From NCBI GenBank assembly GCA_005884465.1, contig VAZH01000114.1, positions 1-10,971 of the forward strand: a stretch of 10,971 bases of DNA. The letters run 5' to 3'. The notes below the pieces were generated by a model, which ran no database searches, was not told where the DNA came from, and saw only the letters and a program-made list of their open reading frames with translations. This document shows, piece by piece, positions 6,712 to 10,971 of this stretch. Position numbers and translations under genes: made by a program. Position 1 is the first letter of the stretch; every line of letters begins with the position of its first letter. The DNA comes from Alphaproteobacteria bacterium (GTDB taxonomy: Bacteria; Pseudomonadota; Alphaproteobacteria; Rhizobiales; Xanthobacteraceae).

Positions 6712-6933
6712 TCAATCCGCATAAAATTGGCGCGGCCCGCCGCGCAGAAGCGACCCCTCGATGTTGAAGGCGCTGGAGCATTCGTCTTCGCTCTCGCCCT
6801 CCGACAGCGCCGCGCCGCAATGCCGGCAGATCCGCGCCGGCATCGCAAGCGCCTTGTCGGCGGCGTTGCGGCCCTGGTGATAGCGCGCGAAATCGACGAC
6901 GTTGCGGAGCGACGTTATGAGTTTTTCAACCAT
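6712..6933 (-). CDS. Small conserved-looking protein with CRHC motif, function unknown
   Basis: The 73-residue product starts MVEKLITSLRNVVDFARYHQGRNAADKALAMPARICRHCG. A helical N-terminal half is followed by a Cys36-x2-Cys39 pair with His38, and a third Cys at 52 (DEC), which could bind a metal as a partial zinc ribbon. An acidic patch (SEGESEDE) follows, and the tail ends PRQFYAD. A clear GAGGA lies six bases upstream of the ATG at 6933, which supports real translation. I recall similar short proteins in Bradyrhizobium but know no function. It is last in the minus-strand series after hicB, with a 115-base gap (6934-7048) that holds nothing I can name. Confidence 0.7.
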   Translation of the reverse strand: MVEKLITSLRNVVDFARYHQGRNAADKALAMPARICRHCGAALSEGESEDECSSAFNIEGSLLRGGPRQFYAD

Positions 6934-7048
6934 TGCAAGTCCTCGCGGCTTGAGACCGCGTTATCGCAGAAAGGTTTCGCTCAAACGTTCAGCGCAACGC
7001 TCAAATTTTAGCGGAGAGATTGAGGCGGACTTTTTGTCGTCTTCTGCT

Positions 7049-7255
7049 TTACGTCTCGACGTATTCGGCGATGGTGGTCGGCTGCGGAACCACGATTCCA
7101 TCGGCCTGCAGGCCGTCGATATGGAACCGGATCGCCTCGCGAATTTCGTTCTCTACCGCCGCAACCGTGTCGCCGGATGCAACGCAACCGGGCAAGTCCG
7201 GCACATAGGCCGAATAATTGCCGTTGGCTTTTTCGATGACGACCGCGTAGCGCAT
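7049..7255 (-). CDS. hicB: HicB-type antitoxin (short form)
   Basis: HicB proteins bind and block the HicA RNase. This 68-residue product shows the HicB core: MRYAVVIEKANGNYSAYVPDLPGCVASGDT (strands and the PDLPGC motif, Cys24), then VENEIREAIRFHIDGLQADG (helix), and a short TIAEYVET tail. It ends after the core, with no C-terminal helix-turn-helix or ribbon-helix-helix region, so it should neutralise HicA but may not bind an operator itself. The ATG at 7255 shares its A with the hicA stop (TGATG); an in-frame TTG at 7258 is less likely. This one-base overlap indicates translational coupling to the frame upstream. Confidence 0.9.
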   Translation of the reverse strand: MRYAVVIEKANGNYSAYVPDLPGCVASGDTVAAVENEIREAIRFHIDGLQADGIVVPQPTTIAEYVET

Positions 7256-7449
7256 CAATGTCGGTCCTTCAGGCCAGACTGCTTTAAGATACTGCTCAGC
7301 GTGCCGGGCGCAAGATCATCGGAAGCTTTGCCCGCCACTGTCACGCGTCCCGGCCGAACCGGGTGCTTGTATTGCCGGTGACTGCCGCGCGTTGCAACGA
7401 GAAACCAGCCCTCCCCTTCCAGCAACCGGATGATGTCCCTGAACTTCAG
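7255..7449 (-). CDS. hicA: HicA-type toxin, no canonical start codon (CTG or decayed start)
   Basis: The frame encodes LKFRDIIRLLEGEGWFLVAT, then RGSHRQYKHPVRPGRVTVAG, then KASDDLAPGTLSSILKQSGLKDRH: a complete 64-residue HicA. HicA is a double-stranded-RNA-binding-fold mRNA interferase, and the catalytic His in GSHRQY (His24 here) is present. The codon at the expected initiator Met is CTG (7449-7447). Upstream in the same frame 17 codons follow the corA stop (TAG, 7503-7501), with no ATG, GTG or TTG among them. A ribosome binding site at the right distance is lacking; the nearest GGAG is about 19 bases away. The first in-frame GTG lies downstream of the catalytic His, so initiation there would give an inactive fragment. 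Either translation starts at CTG, or corA read-through supplies it, or the toxin has been silenced. It overlaps hicB by one base. Confidence 0.75.
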   Translation of the reverse strand: MKFRDIIRLLEGEGWFLVATRGSHRQYKHPVRPGRVTVAGKASDDLAPGTLSSILKQSGLKDRH

Positions 7450-7500
7450 CCCGCCCGCGCCGTTGTTACTCCGTACCGCCTCCGGGTGTCGGGATTCTGC

Positions 7501-8481
7501 CTACAACCACTTCTTCCATTTGAAAAACACGTAAGGCCCGACCGCCGCGAGCAGCATCGCGACCAGCGCGTAGGGATAGCCGTGGACCCACTCCAGCTCC
7601 GGCATGATCTTGAAGTTCATGCCGTAAATCGAGGCGATCAGGGTCGGCGGCATCAACACCACGGCCATCACCGAAAACAGCTTGATGATGTTGTTCTGCT
7701 CGAGATTGACGACGCCGAGCATCGCATCCAGCACGAAGGTGATCTTGTTGGAGAGATAGGAGGCGTGGTCGGTCAGCGAGATCACGTCGCGCTGCATGGT
7801 TTTCAGCTGCTCGCGCATGTCCTTGGTCCATTTGACGCCCTCGACCGCCGCGGCGACGAACGTCACCACCCGCCCGATCGAGACCAGGCTCTCGCGCACC
7901 TTGGAGGTGAGGTCGCCCTTGCGGCCGATCGCGATCAGGATGTCGGAATATCGCTTGGCGTGGCCGGTGCGCGCCGTGCCCTCGGGCTCGAAAATAGCGT
8001 GGCTGATGGTGTCCATGTCGCCGCCGGCGCGCTCCAGAATGTCGGCGGTACGGTCGATCACCGCATCGAGCAGCTCCATCAGCACCATTTCGCCGGTGAT
8101 GCCGGGCGAGCAGTAGCGCGCCAGCTTGTTCTCCACCAGCATGAACGGCTTCGGCGCGTCATAACGCACAGTCACCAGCCGATGACTGGCAAGGATGAAG
8201 GTCACCGCGGTGGTACGCGGATTGTCGGTGTCCGCCGCGCACATCAGCGTCGCCGTCATATAGCGCGCAGCGTTCTCGATATAGAGCCGGCTGGAAATCT
8301 CGATCTCCTGCATGTCCTCCCGGGTCGGCACCGCAATCCCGGCGAGCCGTTCCACCGCCTTGTCCTCGGCAGCGGTCGGTTTCACCAGGTCGACCCAGAC
8401 CGCGTTCTCCGGCAGCGCGGCGAGATCGGCCTCGGTGACTTTCTTCAGCGAGGAGTCGGACGGGACGTACACCGAAAGCAT
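7501..8481 (-). CDS. corA: CorA-family magnesium/divalent cation transporter
   Basis: CorA forms a homopentameric inner-membrane channel for Mg2+ (some members move Co2+, Ni2+ or Zn2+). The 326-residue product has a large cytoplasmic N-terminal domain (about 1-260, ending in the long stalk helix), then TM1 at about 263-285. The YGMN signature is at 286-289, followed by the MPEL loop, then TM2 at about 304-320 and a basic tail KWKKWL. The GMN selectivity motif is intact. I choose the ATG at 8481 because a GGAG lies six bases upstream and the homologous LSVYVPSD start follows. The in-frame TTG or GTG start at 8514 would add 11 residues. Its stop is 51 bases upstream of the hicA frame and in phase with it. 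No gene is seen in 8482-8826, the divergent region it shares with the L,D-transpeptidase gene. Confidence 0.95.
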   Translation of the reverse strand: MLSVYVPSDSSLKKVTEADLAALPENAVWVDLVKPTAAEDKAVERLAGIAVPTREDMQEIEISSRLYIENAARYMTATLMCAADTDNPRTTAVTFILASHRLVTVRYDAPKPFMLVENKLARYCSPGITGEMVLMELLDAVIDRTADILERAGGDMDTISHAIFEPEGTARTGHAKRYSDILIAIGRKGDLTSKVRESLVSIGRVVTFVAAAVEGVKWTKDMREQLKTMQRDVISLTDHASYLSNKITFVLDAMLGVVNLEQNNIIKLFSVMAVVLMPPTLIASIYGMNFKIMPELEWVHGYPYALVAMLLAAVGPYVFFKWKKWL

Positions 8482-8826
8482 GGGCAACTCCGAACAGGGC
8501 ATGCACCCACCCAACAGGACTTAGCTCGATTCTGGCAAGCTCTTCATGCCGCGCATACCACCCGCCGGTGCAGATTTCCGGCAGCGCGGTGGCGGCGGGT
8601 GAGCCGATTCGGGCGGCGGCAGCCCCACCTGCCCAAAATTCAACCGAAAACCGAGACATTTGCGGCAAAAAAGACACAGCCGGCGCCTCGCGACACGGGA
8701 CGGGCATCTAAGTTCTGGAACTACGGCCGATTTCGACGATAATGCGGTCAACTGAGATTAACTGAATCGTGGCGTTCCGGGCGCAAGTTGGCGCGCGGGC
8801 GCAAGATTTTCGATTGGAAGTGCGCA

Positions 8827-9513
8827 ATGTCGTCGCTGAGGGTAAAATTGGGAATCCTGGCCGCCGGCCTGATGCTATCGGGCTGCATGCAGGCCACGAC
8901 CTATGAGGCGACCAACCAGAGCAATTTCAAGCCGCGCGACAAGGAATTGCTGGCCAAGGTTCGTTACGTCAATACTCCGGTCGCCGAGCCGTATCGCCGC
9001 GCCATCGTCGACTTTCACCGCAAGGAAGCGCCCGGCTCGATCGTCGTCGATTCCGACAATCACTATCTCTACTACGCGCTCAATGACGGCAAGGCGATCC
9101 GCTATGGCATCACCGTCGGCGAAGAAGCGATGACGTGGTCGGGCATCGCCAAGATCGGCAGCATGACCGAGTGGCCGCCCTGGCATCCCACAAAAGGCGA
9201 AATCGAGCGGCTCGGCGTTCCGACATTCGTTCCGCCAGGTCCGGACAATCCGATGGGTTCGCGCGCGCTCTATCTCTATTCAGGCGGCAAGGACACCCTG
9301 TTCCGGATTCACGGCACCAACCAGCCGGAATATATCGGCGAGTCGATCTCTTCCGGCTGCATCCGGATGACCAACGAGGACGTGATCGATCTGTATAACC
9401 GGGTGAAGCTGGGCACCATCGTCGTGGTGCTGGAGCCGAAGCACGGCGACTCGCCGTTCAAGCCACAGATGGCGCTGCAAGCCAGCGGCCTCGGTGGCCC
9501 CATGATGCAGTAA
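8827..9513 (+). CDS. YkuD-type L,D-transpeptidase lipoprotein
   Basis: L,D-transpeptidases make 3-3 peptidoglycan cross-links or attach proteins to the wall in the periplasm. The 228-residue product begins with a lipoprotein signal peptide (MSSLRVKLGILAAGLMLSGC, lipobox LSGC with Cys20 lipidated). The catalytic domain (about 71-203) starts SIVVDSDNHYLYYALNDGKAIRY and ends with HGTNQPEYIG (His162) and SISSGCIRM (Cys178 nucleophile, Arg180). Most family members have S-H-G-C here; this has S-S-G-C, a variant I recall in other rhizobial enzymes. I use the ATG at 8827 because it gives a proper signal peptide; an in-frame TTG at 8788 would add 13 hydrophilic residues. It is divergent from corA and convergent with the extensin-like gene. 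Confidence 0.95.
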   Translation: MSSLRVKLGILAAGLMLSGCMQATTYEATNQSNFKPRDKELLAKVRYVNTPVAEPYRRAIVDFHRKEAPGSIVVDSDNHYLYYALNDGKAIRYGITVGEEAMTWSGIAKIGSMTEWPPWHPTKGEIERLGVPTFVPPGPDNPMGSRALYLYSGGKDTLFRIHGTNQPEYIGESISSGCIRMTNEDVIDLYNRVKLGTIVVVLEPKHGDSPFKPQMALQASGLGGPMMQ

Positions 9514-9592
9514 CCGCCTGCATCGGTTCGCAACGTTTAGATCACGATCCGATTAGATTGAATCGGATTGATCTCTTCTCTTTTCCTTGTTT

Positions 9593-9641
9593 GAGCACGA
9601 TCTTTTCTGAAAACCGGTTCCCACTTTTCCGGACCATGCTC
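9593..9641. repeat. Rhizobiales intergenic repeat (AAAACCGGTTCCCAC type)
   Basis: The stretch from GAGCACGATC to GACCATGCTC has imperfect inverted ends and a central GAAAACCGGTTCCCAC-TTTTCCGG core that I recognise as a frequent element in Bradyrhizobium, Mesorhizobium and relatives. Just upstream, CCGATT-agattg-AATCGG (about 9549-9566) forms a further small dyad. The element lies between the L,D-transpeptidase stop and its terminator. Its last bases, CTCTAG, include the extensin-like gene's stop codon (TAG at 9643-9641). Confidence 0.7.
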
Positions 9642-10743
9642 TAGAAGCGCCGGTTTTGCCGGCGCTTTTTTGCTGGCGGGCTGGTGTCGCCGGCTTCAGG
9701 CTCAGACGTATCGGATCTGGCGGCATCCGATTTCGCAGCCTCGGATTTGGCCGCATTGGGCTTGGTCGCATCGGATTTGTCGGCGACCTCACGCGGCGGT
9801 GCTTCATCCGGCCGCTCGGCCGGCAGCAGCGGCGCGATCTGCGGCAGCGGTTCCCACACGTCCCACTGGCAGATTTTGTAGTTGTTGCGCCGCTCCATCA
9901 GATCGAGGTGGATGTGGTCCTCGTGGTAGCCGTCCGAGCCCGGCCCCAGCACCGTCGAAAATCGCGCGCACGCCGAATGCAGCACGCTTTCACGCAAGCT
10001 TCGCGACACCGTGCGATCGACCAGCGAGATCGACCGGCCGCTTGCGAGCTTTAAGGCGCGAATGTCAATTGCATTGGCGCGACCGTGCTCGGACAGTCTG
10101 CCGCCGACCATGCGGTTGCGGCCGCGGCATTCGAAGGAGTCGAAATTGTCGAGGTCGCTGATGACGCTGCCCAGGCTCGCCGCCAGCGGCGCCACATCGG
10201 TGCGGATCCACGCCGCAATCGCCGACGCCATCGGGCAACGAAGGATCGCCGCGGGTTTGACTGAAACCCGACGCTTGTCCGGCAGCACCACAGCTTCCAG
10301 CCGCACCAGATCCTCGCCGCCCAATCGCCGGGGCCATGGATGTCGGGAATGCTGGGGGCGATGGCGATCTCTTCCGTCAGAGCCAGCCGGCAGGCCGAGG
10401 GCGGCGGCGGGGCGGCCGGCGCGGCCTGTTCCGTCGGCTCCCCGGGGGTCTGTTTTCTTGCCCCAGACTTGTCGGGCTCAGCTGCCGGCGCGTCTGCCGG
10501 ACGGGCCCTGGGCAACGGCACCGATGCCGGGAGCGCGGTCCGGCTCAGCTTCGGACCTCGCTCGCCAGAGAACTCGCTGCCGGCCCCTCGCGACCAGGCG
10601 CCGGACTTCCGCGCTGCCGCAGCGGGTGCGATCTGCGCGCAAAGCATCAGCAGAATGGCCGCAACGGTAACCATCGGCCTTTCGCCGCAGGCCAAGCCGG
10701 CACAAGGCCATTTGCGACTTGCTTTCTCCGCGCTAAAGTTCAT
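9641..10743 (-). pseudogene. Extensin-like C-terminal domain protein (putative zinc peptidase), frameshifted
   Basis: Two overlapping frames make one protein. The 5' part (10743 to about 10322) encodes a basic N-terminus and signal peptide (VTVAAILLMLCAQIAPAAA), a Pro/Ala-rich linker, and the domain opening ACRLALTEEIAIAPSIPDIHGPGD. The 3' part continues CGGEDLVRLEAVVLP with no loss. One missing base between 10321 and 10322 (a C on the coding strand, in the TGC of DCGGED) separates them; restoring it gives 367 residues. The Extensin-like_C domain carries SEHGRANAID and YHEDHIHLDL. In restored numbering His220, Asp227 and His277 or His279 resemble the zinc ligands of LAS/MD-type peptidoglycan peptidases. 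A Lys/Ala/Asp-rich tail follows. An ATG at 10674 is an alternative start. If the base is truly missing, the product is out of frame and longer, ending at 10051, without the domain. It could instead be a sequencing error. Confidence 0.85.
9645..9671 (+). terminator. Rho-independent terminator of the L,D-transpeptidase gene
   Basis: A perfect nine-base stem, AAGCGCCGG (9645-9653) with CCGGCGCTT (9659-9667), has a TTTTG loop and is followed by a run of T through 9671. It faces plus, ending the L,D-transpeptidase transcript about 130 bases after its stop. On the minus strand the same bases encode the last residues (RQNRRF) of the extensin-like protein. Confidence 0.85.
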
Positions 10744-10798
10744 GGCAATTCCGTGAAGACCTGCCGCAAGCGGTAACACCACCAGGAGGGACGTTCGT

Positions 10799-10971
10799 AT
10801 GCTTGGATTGATGCAAGACTGGCCTTTGCTTTGTCACCGGATTATCGAGCATGCGGCCACTGTCCATGGAACGCAGGAGATCGTAACGCGATCGGTCGAA
10901 GGCCCGATCCATCGCACAAATTACGCCGAAATTCGCGATCGCGCGCTGAAGGTCTCGCAGCGCCTCGACCG
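10799..10971 (+). CDS. Fatty-acyl-CoA synthetase (AMP-forming), N-terminal part, cut by the window edge
   Basis: The 57 complete codons read MLGLMQDWPLLCHRIIEHAA, then TVHGTQEIVTRSVEGPIHRT, then NYAEIRDRALKVSQRLDR. This is the N-terminus of an ANL-superfamily acyl-CoA ligase of the long-chain / 3-methylmercaptopropionyl (DmdB-like) branch, which activates a carboxylic acid with ATP and CoA. The AMP-binding motifs lie beyond the edge, so the substrate cannot be judged; the first residues are the part I recognise. A strong AGGAGG (10784-10789) sits nine bases upstream of the ATG. The gene is divergent from the extensin-like gene, with only 55 bases (10744-10798) between, which must hold both promoters or a transcript reading in from elsewhere. 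Confidence 0.85.
   Translation, partial: MLGLMQDWPLLCHRIIEHAATVHGTQEIVTRSVEGPIHRTNYAEIRDRALKVSQRLD

Noticed and set aside
6474..6767. 97-codon plus frame across the 6556-6688 repeat
   Set aside because: It begins inside the SDR gene in another frame and consists mostly of translated palindromic repeat.
7363..8742. 459-codon open frame on plus spanning corA and hicA
   Set aside because: It is antisense to CorA with its GMN motif; the His/Arg-rich product resembles nothing.
8521..8751. 76-codon minus frame with several Cys upstream of corA
   Set aside because: It starts at TTG without a ribosome binding site, has no coherent helix or strand pattern, and lies in the divergent promoter region of corA and the L,D-transpeptidase gene.

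Overview
This GC-rich window looks like chromosomal DNA of an alphaproteobacterium, most likely Bradyrhizobium or a close relative in the Nitrobacteraceae. I base that on how the proteins read (FabI, PdxH, the ECF sigma/anti-sigma pair, the C-terminal KPWRRG lipoprotein, the extensin-like protein) and on three kinds of palindromic intergenic repeat that I remember as typical of that group. No database search was possible. No tRNA, rRNA, CRISPR array, insertion sequence or phage gene is visible.

Layout. Positions 1-172 hold no gene I can support, but do hold a long palindromic repeat. From 1603 down to 173 on the minus strand lie fabI (enoyl-ACP reductase) and a histidine phosphatase, 12 bases apart and probably one operon. 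Divergent from them, on plus, are an ECF-type sigma factor (1800-2288) and a membrane anti-sigma factor (2425-3195), followed by a hairpin that may be a terminator. On minus come a lipoprotein-like protein (4471-about 4902) and a DnaJ/CbpA-type co-chaperone (3404-4363). Divergent again on plus are pdxH (5003-5644) and a short-chain dehydrogenase (5788-6540), each followed by a repeat.

A minus-strand block, 8481 to 6712, holds corA (magnesium transporter family), a hicA toxin gene, a hicB antitoxin gene and a small conserved-looking Cys-containing protein. The hicA frame has no ATG, GTG or TTG start in the right place: it begins at CTG, or opens directly after the corA stop codon in the same frame. 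On plus, 8827-9513 encodes a YkuD-type L,D-transpeptidase lipoprotein. Converging on it from 10743 is an extensin-like protein with a putative zinc-peptidase signature. That gene is broken by a single-base frameshift near 10321. Last, a fatty-acyl-CoA synthetase starts at 10799 behind a strong ribosome binding site and runs off the right edge.

Most of the window is housekeeping: fatty acid synthesis and activation, vitamin B6, chaperone, metal transport and cell wall. I do not see a large new system. The points most worth a second look are the start-less hicA fused in frame behind corA, the precisely locatable frameshift in the extensin-like gene, the terminator and repeat that supply the last codons and stop of that same gene, and the repeats with an identical 33-base arm.
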